Shown here piece by piece: positions 26,743-35,449 of a DNA stretch of 64,000 nt. Numbering within the stretch: position 1 is the stretch's first letter; each line of letters opens with the position of its first letter. The position numbers were made by a program, and so were the translations under genes. The notes under the pieces were generated by a model, which had not been told where the DNA came from, ran no database searches, and saw only the letters and a list, made by a program, of their open reading frames with translations. This DNA is from Acidobacteria bacterium RIFCSPLOWO2_12_FULL_66_21 (GTDB taxonomy: Bacteria > Acidobacteriota > Vicinamibacteria > Vicinamibacterales > 2-12-FULL-66-21): contig MELC01000075.1 of assembly GCA_001767455.1 (NCBI GenBank), forward strand, positions 78,191-142,190, read 5' to 3'.

Positions 26743-28467
26743 CTACCGCTCCTCGACGTCCTTGATCTCCGCCGCGAAGACGTCGAGCATCGCCTGCACG
26801 CCGGAGTCGGCGAGCGCCTGCTGCCGCAGTTCCGCCTTGCGGTCCGGCGCCGGGGGTTCCTCTGGACCTGCCTCGGCTTTCGGCGCCGCGCCCGCCGTCC
26901 CTTCCACCGACACGACGGCCATCCGGCGTCCGGCCAGCTCGCTCGCGAGCGTCTCGAGCTGCGCGCGGGACTGATCGAGCTGCACCCGCAGCGCCTTGTG
27001 CTGGGGCGCGTAGGTGAACACGACGCGTTCGCGTTCGACGTCGACGCGCTGCGCCTGCGCGACGACGGTGCCGTAGAAGAACTTCTTGGCGTTCCTGACT
27101 TCGCTCAGGAACGCGTCCTTGAAGTCGGCGGACGCCACGGCCTTGACGTGGGGGATCTGTTGCTCCGATCCCACCGGCGGCGGCGCCGGAGCAGGCTCGG
27201 CGGCTTTCGCGGACTCCCGCCGCGCCTCGACGGCCTTGACGGTCGCGGCATTTCCGGGCGCGGGGCGAGGAACGGGACGTGGGGCCGGCGCGGCAGCCGC
27301 ACGCGGCGGGCCGGCGCTCGGAGGCCTTCCGTTTTCGAGCCCCTCGATCAGATCCGAGATTGGCACGAGCTTCCGGAGGTGCACCCACCGCAGGAGCGCC
27401 ATCTCCAGGTGATAGCGCGGCTCGCCGGAGCCGCGGATCTCGTACTCGGCCTTCGTCAGCACATCGAAGGCCCGCATCAGGTCCTCGGCGGAGAACGCGG
27501 CCGCCAGCCCGCGCACGCGATCCTGCTCACCCTCGGCGGCAATCTCCAGGTCGTTCAGCCGCGTCCCGTCGATGTTGACCACGAGGATGTCCCGGACGAG
27601 CCGCGCCAGCTCTCTGACGACGAGCTTGAGGTCGTAGCCGGACTCGACGGCGCGTCCGGCGAGGTCGAACGCCGCCGCGCCGTCCTCGCGCGACACCGCT
27701 TCCGCGATATCGAGCAGCAGATCGCGGCGCACGAGGCCGAGGACGGTCGACACGTCGTCGGCCGTCAGGGTATCGCCGGCAAACGCGATGACCTGGTCGA
27801 ACGCGCTCTGCGCGTCGCGCATGCTGCCGTCACCGGCGCGCGCGAGGAGCATCAGCGCCGCCTCGTCGACCTGGATCTTCTCGGCGTCGGCAATCCGGCG
27901 GAGCTGGTCGGCAATCGGCTTGATGCCGATCGCCTTGAGCTCGAACACCTGCGAGCGCGACTGGATCGTCGCCGGCACTTTCTGCGGCTCGGTCGTCGCC
28001 ATCATGAAAATGACGTGTGGCGGCGGCTCTTCGATCGACTTCAGCAGCGCGTCGAACGCCTGCGCAGAGAGACGGTGCACCTCGTCGATGATGAAGATCT
28101 TGTAGCGGTCGCGCGCGGGCGTTGTGCGGAGGCCGGCAATGATCACCTCGCGCACCTTGTCGACCTGGGTGTTGGTGGCGGCGTCGATCTCGAGGACGTC
28201 GATGTCGCGCCCCTGGGCGATCTCGACGCAGGCGTCGCACTCGCCGCACGGGTCCGCGGTCGGCCCGTTCACGCAGTTCAGTCCCCGCGCGAGGATCCGC
28301 GCCGTCGTCGTCTTGCCGACGCCCCGCGGGCCGGAGAAGAGGAAGGACTGCGCGATGCGCTTCGCGGCGATCGCGTTGCGGAGCGTCTGCGTGACGCCGC
28401 GCTGGCCGATCACGTCTTCGAAGCGCTGCGGGCGCCACTTGCGCGCGAGAACCTGGTAGGTGGCCAA
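26743..28467 (-). CDS. dnaX: DNA polymerase III subunit gamma/tau
   Basis: 574 residues with the AAA+ core: Walker A GPRGVGKTTTARI, zinc-site cysteines in CGECDACVEIAQG, Walker B FIIDEVHRLSAQAFDALLK and sensor MMATTEPQKVPATIQSR. Domain III follows, then a proline/alanine-rich linker and a C-terminal tau-like domain. It loads beta clamps at the replication fork. The first residues MATYQVLARKWRPQRFEDVIGQ are canonical, fixing the start at 28467. The SRP RNA lies just upstream. Confidence 0.97.
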   Translation of the reverse strand: MATYQVLARKWRPQRFEDVIGQRGVTQTLRNAIAAKRIAQSFLFSGPRGVGKTTTARILARGLNCVNGPTADPCGECDACVEIAQGRDIDVLEIDAATNTQVDKVREVIIAGLRTTPARDRYKIFIIDEVHRLSAQAFDALLKSIEEPPPHVIFMMATTEPQKVPATIQSRSQVFELKAIGIKPIADQLRRIADAEKIQVDEAALMLLARAGDGSMRDAQSAFDQVIAFAGDTLTADDVSTVLGLVRRDLLLDIAEAVSREDGAAAFDLAGRAVESGYDLKLVVRELARLVRDILVVNIDGTRLNDLEIAAEGEQDRVRGLAAAFSAEDLMRAFDVLTKAEYEIRGSGEPRYHLEMALLRWVHLRKLVPISDLIEGLENGRPPSAGPPRAAAAPAPRPVPRPAPGNAATVKAVEARRESAKAAEPAPAPPPVGSEQQIPHVKAVASADFKDAFLSEVRNAKKFFYGTVVAQAQRVDVERERVVFTYAPQHKALRVQLDQSRAQLETLASELAGRRMAVVSVEGTAGAAPKAEAGPEEPPAPDRKAELRQQALADSGVQAMLDVFAAEIKDVEER

Positions 28468-28517
28468 AATGAATGACTGCTAGACGGTCAATGAAGTGGT
28501 GGTTGCCGGATGCCGGC

Positions 28518-28640
28518 GGGGTCCACCGCGACCCGGGAGGCCTGCGGCACATGTCAGGATCTGCTTAGCGCTGCTGCCTTCCGGCCCTGACGCGGTTCGC
28601 AGGCTGAGATTGCACAGGTTCCGGGCCGCGGTGCACCCCC
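28518..28640 (-). ncRNA. ffs: signal recognition particle RNA (small bacterial 4.5S type)
   Basis: On the minus strand the conserved SRP core is present: GCCGGAAGGCAGCAGCGCTA followed by AGCAGATCCTGACATG, forming the apical loop and asymmetric loop bound by Ffh. GTGCACCGCGGCCCGG on the 5' side pairs with CCGGGTCGCGGTGGACC on the 3' side to close the long hairpin. The ends are estimated from this stem. Location next to dnaX is common. Confidence 0.93.
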
Positions 28641-28748
28641 CCGCCGTCGCGCTCGTCGGCGCTTCGGCGGGCAAGCCGTGCCTTCAGTGTACTTGCCCAT
28701 CCGGGCACAGGCAAGGATCGGCCGGCTCTGCGGCACGGAAGAGGCGTT

Positions 28749-28776
28749 TTCACTCTTCTTCACGATTCCTTCACGA
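28749..28776 (+). promoter_or_regulatory. TTCAC direct repeats, OmpR/PhoB-like operator
   Basis: TTCAC occurs at 28749, 28759 and 28770, with the last two extended to TTCACGA and spaced 11 bases. Spacing near one helical turn is typical of OmpR/PhoB-family response-regulator sites. It sits about 45 bases before the FAD oxidase start. Related arrangements occur at 57789-57815 and 61713-61728. Confidence 0.4.
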
Positions 28777-28820
28777 CACGCCGCCGGGGCGAGCACTACT
28801 CTCCGTGCGAGAGGACCACG

Positions 28821-30371
28821 ATGCCCCAGCCGACGCGTGTGAATCGCCGCGAGTTTCTGAAGGCCTCGTCCGCCGCGCTCGTCGCAGTGCCGGTCACCTC
28901 CTGCATCGCGAAGCCGATGCCGGTCCGGTCGGTCTACCGCTCGCTCATTCCCGATGACACGACGGCCACGCTCGTCAACGACGTCCATTCGCAGTTGAAC
29001 GCGACCCGTGTCGCGGCCATCGTGCGGCCCGCCAGCGTTGACGAGCTGGCCGCGGCCGTCCGCGGAGCGGCCGAGATCGGGCGTCCCGTGGCGATCGCGG
29101 GCGGACGGCACGCCATGGGAGGCCAGCAGTTCGCCGAGGACGCGCTGCTCGTGGACACGCGAGCGTTGAACCGGCTGCACGACCTCGATCCCGCGGCCGG
29201 AATCGTGACGGCCGACGCCGGCATCCAGTGGCCGGAGCTCATCGCCGGTCTTCAGGCCGCCCAGGAGGGACGGGCGGCGCAGTGGGGCATCGTTCAGAAG
29301 CAGACCGGAGCCGATCGCCTCAGCCTGGCGGGCGCGCTGGCGTGCAACGCTCACGGGCGCGGCCTCACCCTCGGGCCGATCATCCAGCAGGTCGAGAGCT
29401 GCGACCTGCTCGACGTCCGCGGCAACGTGCGCACCTGCTCGCGGCAGGAGAACGCCGATCTGTTCCGCCTGGCCATCGGCGGCTACGGTCTGTTCGGTGT
29501 CATCACTCGCGTGCGGCTGCGGCTCCGGCCGCGCGTCAAGGTGCGCCGCGTCGTCGTGCTCGCCGAGACGCGCGGCATCAGCGAGCGATTCGAGGAGCGG
29601 ATCCGCGACGGTTATCTGTACGGCGATTACCAGTTCGCCACGGACGCGACGCGTGACAGCTTCCTCGCGCGCGGGATCTTCTCCTGCTATCAGCCCGTGC
29701 CGGACGGCACTCCGCTGACGCTGAACCCGACGCGCTTCGACCCCGAGGACTGGGCACGGCTCACGTTCTACTCCCACCGGTACAAGCGCCGCGCGTTCCA
29801 GGTGTACTCGTCGCGCTACCTGCGGACGTCCGGGCAGATCTACTGGGCGGACTCGCAGCTCTCGGCCGCCTACGTCGACGGGTACCATGCCGATCTCGAC
29901 CGCGCGCTCGGCGCGCGCGTCCCGGCAACGGAGATGATCACCGAGACGTATGTCGAGCGTCCGCGCCTCGAGGCGTTCATGCAGGACGCGGCGCGCGAGC
30001 TCGGCGCGCGCCGGGCGAACGTCGTCTACGGCACCGTCCGCATGATCGAGCCGGACACCGAGAGCTATCTGGCGTGGGCGACGGGGCGGTTTGCATGCGT
30101 CATCTTCAATCTGCACGTCGAGCACACGCCGGCGGCGATCGACGCGGCGGCCGGCGCCTTCCGCGCGCTCATCGACCTGGCCATCGCGCATGGCGGCCGC
30201 TACTACCTGACGTACCACCGGTGGGCGCGGCGCGATCAGGTGGAGCGCTGCTACCCGCAGATGCCGGCGTTCCTCGGGCTCAAGCGGCAGCACGATCCGG
30301 CGGAAGTCTTCCAGAGCACCTGGTACCGCCACTACCGGACGATGTTCACGAGGGCCCAAGCGGACCTCTAA
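28821..30371 (+). CDS. FAD-linked oxidase with Tat-type signal
   Basis: 516 residues. The N terminus NRREFLKASSAALVAVP is a twin-arginine-type signal followed by a cysteine (TSCIAK), so it may be an exported lipoprotein. The PCMH-type FAD-binding domain has RPASVDELAAAVRGA, AIAGGRHAMGGQ (a possible covalent-flavin histidine), and ACNAHGRGLTLG with IGGYGLFGVITRV. The C terminus ends LKRQHDPAEVFQSTWYRHY, as in aldonolactone or berberine-bridge-like oxidases. Electron acceptor and substrate are unknown. A TTCAC-repeat operator lies upstream. Confidence 0.85.
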   Translation: MPQPTRVNRREFLKASSAALVAVPVTSCIAKPMPVRSVYRSLIPDDTTATLVNDVHSQLNATRVAAIVRPASVDELAAAVRGAAEIGRPVAIAGGRHAMGGQQFAEDALLVDTRALNRLHDLDPAAGIVTADAGIQWPELIAGLQAAQEGRAAQWGIVQKQTGADRLSLAGALACNAHGRGLTLGPIIQQVESCDLLDVRGNVRTCSRQENADLFRLAIGGYGLFGVITRVRLRLRPRVKVRRVVVLAETRGISERFEERIRDGYLYGDYQFATDATRDSFLARGIFSCYQPVPDGTPLTLNPTRFDPEDWARLTFYSHRYKRRAFQVYSSRYLRTSGQIYWADSQLSAAYVDGYHADLDRALGARVPATEMITETYVERPRLEAFMQDAARELGARRANVVYGTVRMIEPDTESYLAWATGRFACVIFNLHVEHTPAAIDAAAGAFRALIDLAIAHGGRYYLTYHRWARRDQVERCYPQMPAFLGLKRQHDPAEVFQSTWYRHYRTMFTRAQADL

Positions 30372-30380
30372 GGCGGCTCC

Positions 30381-31559
30381 CTATTTTCTATTCGGAATGA
30401 CTGGTTGAGATTTCGCGAAGACGATGTAAGAGCTGGAACGGCCGGCGTTGAAGTACCTCGCGGTCCGGCCTGCCAGTCTGTCGGTCCCATGAATGGACTG
30501 GTCGCCGACGACTTGCGGATACCAGCTCTGGCCCGCTTCGATGATCTTCTTCGGGACGGCCCACGAGAGCGGGTTGGACGGGTCGTTGCTGGACGTCAGG
30601 TAGATTCCCTCGGTCGTGTAGTTTCCGCCCTTTGACCGGCTCATGAGGATCACGTACGTCTGCAGGTCCACGTTCCAGTGAATGGACGGACCCCAGTACC
30701 CGTTGTTACTGGCGCTTTGCCACGACACTTTACGCGAGTCATCGAGGGGAGTGCTCCAGCCGCCCAGTCCCCTCTCCGTCCAATACCCGGCGTACCACTT
30801 CAGCACCCTGGATTGCCCGGTCTGCTCGTCGATCGGGCGATCGCGGTCGATCCAGAGCATGCGCGCGAAGGAGATGCCCTGCTCCTGGACCGAGCCGCTG
30901 TAATTGGAGAAGAAGAAATACGCGTAGTGATCCGCGGGATCGGTATTGTTGTCCAGGATCACCGAGAAGTCGCCCACGCCGCCCGCCGTGACGGGGTGAT
31001 CGGTGTTGCAGCCGGGCACGCCGCCGCGCGGCGTGAGAACGATTCCCAGGTCCTGCCACGTCGTGCCGTTCGTATCGGAAAAGGCGGCGCCGATGACCGG
31101 GTAGAACCGCTGTCCTTTGGGACACTGCAGCACGAACTCCGCGTGATACCAGCCGTACACCCTGCCGGCGGACTCGTCCGGAATGACCGATTCCATCCAG
31201 GCGCCCGCATGCAGGTCGTCGAGGTAAACGGAGTTCTTCCCGGGCGCGACCTCGGGCATGTCCACCAGCTTTTCGAGCGACGGCCCTTTCGACAGCCGCG
31301 GTTGTCCGTTGAAGGAATTCAGAAGATAGAACTGATCGTCCATCCAGAATGACGGACTGTTGCTGTCGGTCGCGTTGGGGAACTTCACCGTCGTCGCCAG
31401 CACGAACTGCACGTCCACGACGCTGCGCGGCACGGCGATGCCGACTATCTCGCGCTGAGTCGCCGCCGGAGTGACGGCGACGAGGACGGCGACCGCAACG
31501 AGCGCGAACATCGTTGCAGTCCTGAGCTGAACGCCGGAGGACCGGTTTGCACTTGACAT
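30381..31559 (-). CDS. secreted beta-propeller protein of unknown function
   Basis: 392 residues from ATG 31559; signal peptide around TMFALVAVAVLVAVTPAATQ. The mature part has repeated motifs reminiscent of five-bladed glycosidase or sialidase-type propellers (SPSFWMDDQFYLLNSF, GPSIHWNVDLQTYVILMSRS, GIYLTSSNDPSNPLSW) with many aromatic residues and Asn/Asp turns. A GH43-like or DUF4185-like carbohydrate-binding fold is likely; no catalytic assignment is possible. Base composition is lower in GC than its neighbours. Confidence 0.65.
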   Translation of the reverse strand: MSSANRSSGVQLRTATMFALVAVAVLVAVTPAATQREIVGIAVPRSVVDVQFVLATTVKFPNATDSNSPSFWMDDQFYLLNSFNGQPRLSKGPSLEKLVDMPEVAPGKNSVYLDDLHAGAWMESVIPDESAGRVYGWYHAEFVLQCPKGQRFYPVIGAAFSDTNGTTWQDLGIVLTPRGGVPGCNTDHPVTAGGVGDFSVILDNNTDPADHYAYFFFSNYSGSVQEQGISFARMLWIDRDRPIDEQTGQSRVLKWYAGYWTERGLGGWSTPLDDSRKVSWQSASNNGYWGPSIHWNVDLQTYVILMSRSKGGNYTTEGIYLTSSNDPSNPLSWAVPKKIIEAGQSWYPQVVGDQSIHGTDRLAGRTARYFNAGRSSSYIVFAKSQPVIPNRK

Positions 31560-31710
31560 GAAACACCCGAAAGACAAATTGATGACAAATGGAAGAATGA
31601 CAATGTGAGCACTCGCAAAACTGCGTGACTCTTGTTTGACCAGCCTGAGCACCCGGAGGTTGGGTCTGAGCGGCTTGACACCCTGTCCACGGACCCGGAA
31701 GACTGCAGTC

Positions 31711-32544
31711 ATGGGTCATCGGGCGCTGATGGCGGCGATCGTCCTCGCTCTGATCGTCGCGTGCGGGAGGGACCGGCAGCGGCGGTCGATCACGCTGGGG
31801 ACGACGACCAGCGTCGGCAACTCGGGGCTGCTTGACACACTTCTGCCACGGTTTCAGCAACAGCACGGCATCGCCGTTCGAGCGCACCTTGTCGGAAGCG
31901 GCCTGGCCGTTCGGATGTTGTCCCGCGGCGATGTTGACGTCGTCGTCAGCCACGCCCCGTCGCTCGAAACAGCGGCCCTTCGCGATCGTCCGGGCTGGCG
32001 CTACCGGAAGATCATGTACAACGACTTCGTCCTGACCGGCCCGCCGGATGATCCCGCGCACGTGGGGGCATCGCCGACCGTGGAAGAGGCCATGCGCCGC
32101 ATCGCGAGGTCCCCCGTCAGGTTCCTCTCGCGGGGTGACGAGTCGGGCACGCACCAGCGGGAGCAGGAACTGTGGGCGCTCGCCGGCGAACGGCCGTCGA
32201 GCGAGCGGCTGGTGATCGCAGGGGCGGGAATGGGATCGACGCTTCGCGTCGCGAGCGAGACCGGCGCGTACACGCTCACCGATCGCGCCACGTTTGGTCA
32301 GCTCGCGTCAACGCTGCGACTGCGGATCCTGTTCGAGGGAGGGCTGCGTCTTCTGAACACGTACGCCGTCATCGTCAACACGCAAGGGCCGCGGGCGGCC
32401 GATGCGTCCGCCTTCGCCGAGTGGCTCACTGACGGCGACGGCCGTCGCCTCACTGCCGAATACCGGCTGCCTGGCGGCGTCCCCGCCTTTCGCGTGTGGC
32501 CGACCGGCCAGGCCCGAGAAAATCCAGCCGACGTTCCGCGGTAA
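31711..32544 (+). CDS. tungstate/molybdate-type solute-binding lipoprotein (TupA-like)
   Basis: 277 residues from ATG 31711 with a lipobox (LALIVAC). TupA-like features are LGTTTSVGNSGLLDTLLPRF, RGDVDVVVSHAPSLE, NDFVLTGPPDDPA and FLSRGDESGTHQREQELW. Such proteins capture oxyanions for an ABC importer. No permease or ATPase gene follows; the neighbours are unrelated, so it would need partners elsewhere or have been left behind. Confidence 0.85.
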   Translation: MGHRALMAAIVLALIVACGRDRQRRSITLGTTTSVGNSGLLDTLLPRFQQQHGIAVRAHLVGSGLAVRMLSRGDVDVVVSHAPSLETAALRDRPGWRYRKIMYNDFVLTGPPDDPAHVGASPTVEEAMRRIARSPVRFLSRGDESGTHQREQELWALAGERPSSERLVIAGAGMGSTLRVASETGAYTLTDRATFGQLASTLRLRILFEGGLRLLNTYAVIVNTQGPRAADASAFAEWLTDGDGRRLTAEYRLPGGVPAFRVWPTGQARENPADVPR

Positions 32545-32584
32545 GGTGCTGACGTAGCCCGCTCTTTCGCAGGGACGGCGCCCT

Positions 32585-33535
32585 TTACTCGAGCGGGATG
32601 CGGCTCTTGTTCTGCGCGAGCCACCGATCGAAGGTCTGGAGCGCCGGGTTGAGCGCGCGGGCGACGTCCAGATTGCGGGCGCCGCAGTACTCTTTCTCGA
32701 AGTCGCGCTTGAACTGGAACATGTTGCCCAGATCCTCGGCTCCGGGGAAGCCGAAGCTTCGGTACGCCTCGGGCGTCACCGAGTTGTATCGCACCTCCTG
32801 GCCGAGCGCCCGGGTGAAAGAGGCGGCCATCTGCGCGCCGGTCAGGTGCTCGCCGGCGATTCCCACTGTCCTGCCGATGAACTCGCTGCCCCGCTTGAAG
32901 AGGCCGTACGCGCACCTGCCGATGTCTTCGGCCGCCATCCCCGGCAGCTTCGCGTCGCCCATCGGGAGCGTCAACGCCAGCGTGCCATCGGGGCCCTTCC
33001 TGGGGCCCATCCCGAAGTAGATGAAGTTCTCCCAGTAGAACGACGTCAGCAGGAACGTCGTCGGCGCGCCGAGCTCGGTGAAAGCGGAGTTGCCTTCGGC
33101 CTTGGCGTCGAAGTGCGGGACCTTGTACTTGCCCATCAACGTGGGCATGCGGTTGTCATTGAGCGGCACCCATTTGCGCGTGTCCTCGAAGGTGGACCAG
33201 ATGGCGTGGTGGACGCCGGCGTGCTTCGCGGCTTGCGCCATGGCGCGGGCCCCGGCGATTTCCTTCTCGGGCGAGAAGTGCGCCCAGAAGAAGGTCACGC
33301 AGTAGGCGCCGTGGGCGCCCGCGAAGGCCCGCTTCAGGCTCTCGAGATCGTCGAGGTCCGCGGCGACGATCTCGGCGCCCTGGGCCGCCAGCGCGCGCGC
33401 CTTGTCGGAGTGGACGTCGCGCGTCAGTGCGCGCGCCGTGAACGGACCGCTCTTGTCGTTGAGAATGGCGCGGACCAATCCGCCGCCCTGCGCGCCGGTC
33501 GCGCCCACCACCGCGATGATCTTCTTGTCAGCCAC
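32585..33535 (-). CDS. NmrA/HSCARG-family NAD(P)-binding protein
   Basis: 316 residues with the dinucleotide motif AVVGATGAQGGGLVRAIL, then ARALTRD and ADLDDLESLKRAF, as in atypical short-chain dehydrogenases of the NmrA family. The YxxxK catalytic pair is not obvious. These proteins sense the NADP redox state or act as reductases. Single gene, cytoplasmic. Confidence 0.88.
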   Translation of the reverse strand: MADKKIIAVVGATGAQGGGLVRAILNDKSGPFTARALTRDVHSDKARALAAQGAEIVAADLDDLESLKRAFAGAHGAYCVTFFWAHFSPEKEIAGARAMAQAAKHAGVHHAIWSTFEDTRKWVPLNDNRMPTLMGKYKVPHFDAKAEGNSAFTELGAPTTFLLTSFYWENFIYFGMGPRKGPDGTLALTLPMGDAKLPGMAAEDIGRCAYGLFKRGSEFIGRTVGIAGEHLTGAQMAASFTRALGQEVRYNSVTPEAYRSFGFPGAEDLGNMFQFKRDFEKEYCGARNLDVARALNPALQTFDRWLAQNKSRIPLE

Positions 33536-33625
33536 AGCGAGCCTCCTTCTCGTATGACATGGTCAGCGTCGTTCGTACCCCTTCAAGAATCTCGCAGACC
33601 TGGCGGCCGTAGCTCGCGGGTTATC

Positions 33626-33737
33626 AAGCGCAAGCGAAGGAGAGTGCGCCTTCGCGCTCCGCGCTACGGCGCGACAGCCTTCGCCGGGATGCTGGCTTGC
33701 CGAGCCGTAGCTCGGCGCGCCAGCGCCGAGCGAAGGC
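33626..33737. repeat. CGAAGG/CCTTCG-rich repeat next to tRNA-Ser
   Basis: GCGAAGG and CCTTCGC words and the palindromic GGCGCGCCAGCGCC form overlapping hairpins between the NmrA gene and tRNA-Ser. No gene is supported here. It resembles REP-type DNA. Confidence 0.4.
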
Positions 33738-33827
33738 TGGCGGAGAGAGTGGGATTCGAACCCACGGTAGAGTTTCCCCTACACACGCTTTCCAAGCGTG
33801 CTCCTTCAACCACTCGGACATCTCTCC
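33738..33827 (-). tRNA. tRNA-Ser (GGA)
   Basis: A 90-base class II tRNA on the minus strand: acceptor GGAGAGA pairs with TCTCTCC, the anticodon stem-loop ACGCTTGGAAAGCGT carries GGA, there is a long variable arm (GTAGGGGAAACTCTAC), the T arm is GTGGG TTCGAAT CCCAC, and CCA is encoded at 33738-33740. Confidence 0.97.
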
Positions 33828-34058
33828 GGTTGAGTGGAATCAACAATTTGCGACGGCCCGAACCAAATCATCGCAGAATTGTGTCAGACGTCCTAATCTG
33901 CGCAAATCGTTTACGGCTGCCATCCCGACCACCGCGGAAGCGATCGTCGCGTGCCGCATCGTTGTGCTAGTCGCAAGCGTCACCCGGCACGAAGACTTAT
34001 GTCCAGGTGCAGTGCAGCGACTCGACGTCAGGCTGCGTTTGGCAGTCGAACGCGAAGG

Positions 34059-34866
34059 TCACGTGCTGGTCGTGCCGCCGTTCGCCGGAATCCACCGAGT
34101 TTCTTGAATGTCCACTGCGATGCCATCGACTGACAAGGTGTGCACCCAAAACCCAGAACCGCGTGACCTGTCGCGCGCGTCGCCGAGCGTCGACGATGGT
34201 GCCGAGACTACGCGAAATGCGTCGGCGGCCGATGCCATGTACCCGATGTGACGATGACCGTTGAACGCGACGGTCCTCGGCCGTCGCAACAGCGCCCGCA
34301 GCACGAAGCTGCCGTCCAGCAGAAGGAGGCCGCGCTCGTCGAATGCTCCACTCGCGTGCGGGGGCAACGCGATGTGATGATGCAGCGCAAACACCAGCGG
34401 TTCAGTCGCGAGCTGCTCGACCATTTGCGTTACACGCGCGACTTGACGCGGCGACACGGCACCGAATGCGTTGCCGGCAATCGTTCCAGACGTCGCGTTC
34501 GAGTCGATTACGACGATGCTGACGGGCGACCCGGAAATGCTGACGAACTGCGGAAAGAGACTCTCCCAGAACTCGGCGAACTTGGCAAATACGGATTCGT
34601 CGTTTAGCGGCTCCGCTTCGTCGAAGTCGAGCCCCACTCCAAGGAGCTGCACCTGACGCCGGAAGAGCCGCAGCAGCTCGTCGCGGTCCCTCAGCACGTC
34701 GCGGAGCGGCCGCACCCGCCCAGCGTCATCGACCACGCGCGTGCGGTCGCCCTGGATGAGATCGAGGGCGACCAGGAACCTAAACTGCCGCAACGCGCGG
34801 TCGACGTGCGAGCTGGCGAAATCCCACGCGACGTACCGGATGTTCAGATCGTGGTTTCCCGGAACT
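34059..34866 (-). pseudogene. calcineurin-like metallophosphoesterase, 5'-truncated
   Basis: The reading begins PGNHDLNIRYVAWDF (the GNHD metal motif) at about 34866 and continues through VFALHHHIALPP and AFNGHRHIGYMA, the later metal ligands, to a natural end WIPANGGTTST. The family also needs the D.H and GD.V.D motifs before GNHD. Those are missing because an in-frame TAG and then the DUF433 cassette replace the N-terminal third. It is therefore a broken phosphatase/nuclease-type gene, and the break coincides with the left edge of a duplicated segment (34872). Confidence 0.75.
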
Positions 34867-34878
34867 AGCTAAGCTAGA

Positions 34879-35124
34879 ATGGATTTCGAGATGGCTGAAG
34901 AGCTGATCGCCTCCGATCCGAAGATTCTCGGCGGCAAACCGTGCGTCCGCGCGACGCGATTGAGCGTCGAGCTCCTCCTCGAACTGGCGGCGAGCGGTGC
35001 GACGCCGGAGCAGATTCTCGCGCAGTACCCGCAGCTCACGCAGGATGGCTTGGCGGCGGCGTTTCGGTATGCCGCAGACGTGCTGAAGGGCGAGCACGTC
35101 TGGGATCTGAAGACCACCGCGTGA
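34879..35124 (+). CDS. DUF433 antitoxin-like protein, copy 1
   Basis: 81 residues: ITSDPKILGGKP-like segment (here IASDPKILGGKPCVRATRLSVELLLEL) followed by TPEQILAQYPQLTQDGLAAAFRYAADVL, the complete DUF433 winged-helix signature. DUF433 proteins are the antitoxin-like partner of DUF5615/PIN-like proteins. The stop overlaps the next GTG (GTGA). Intact although its partner is broken. ATG 34879. Confidence 0.9.
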   Translation: MDFEMAEELIASDPKILGGKPCVRATRLSVELLLELAASGATPEQILAQYPQLTQDGLAAAFRYAADVLKGEHVWDLKTTA

Positions 35125-35231
35125 GGCCAGTCGACCTTCCCCTTCTGACCGACGAGAACATCGCCGCTGACGTGGTCGCGGGCCTCGGGCACGAGGTTGC
35201 GACGTACGGTCGGCCGAGGAGGAACGGCTGA
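35121..35231 (+). pseudogene. DUF5615 PIN-like toxin remnant, copy 1
   Basis: Starts VRPVDLPLLTDENIAADVVAGL, the acidic N-terminal motif of DUF5615 PIN-like nucleases. A one-base deletion relative to the copy at 52421 then shifts the frame to GHEVATYGRPRRNG and a stop. Even in the other frame the homology ends at 35235. More than two thirds of the usual 110-120 residues are gone. Confidence 0.8.
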
Positions 35232-35449
35232 TCGGTGCACCGCTTTCAGTCGGGCGGCCACGGGTTCGGGATGACCAAACGGTTCAGCACCAGCGATCAC
35301 TGGATCTACGAAGCTGATCTCGGACGACCATGCGAAGGCGATTCACCGCGTTACCCACGCACGTCACGACGTAACGACAAGAATACTCGGCAAGCAGCCG
35401 CGCGCTCCCTACTTCCATAGCAGTGTCTTCGACAAGTGGAGTCGTATCG

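Larger units (their letters stand above)
34872..35235. repeat. duplicated DUF433/DUF5615 segment, copy 1
   Basis: 364 bases nearly identical (about 97%) to 52172-52536, the only indel being one T missing here near 35190. It starts at AGCTAGAATGG and ends at AACGGCTGATCGG; flanking sequences differ completely on both sides. It therefore moved or duplicated as a unit. Confidence 0.85.

Noticed and set aside
33624..33846. Short open frames across tRNA-Ser
   Set aside because: They read through a tRNA with complete arms and encoded CCA.
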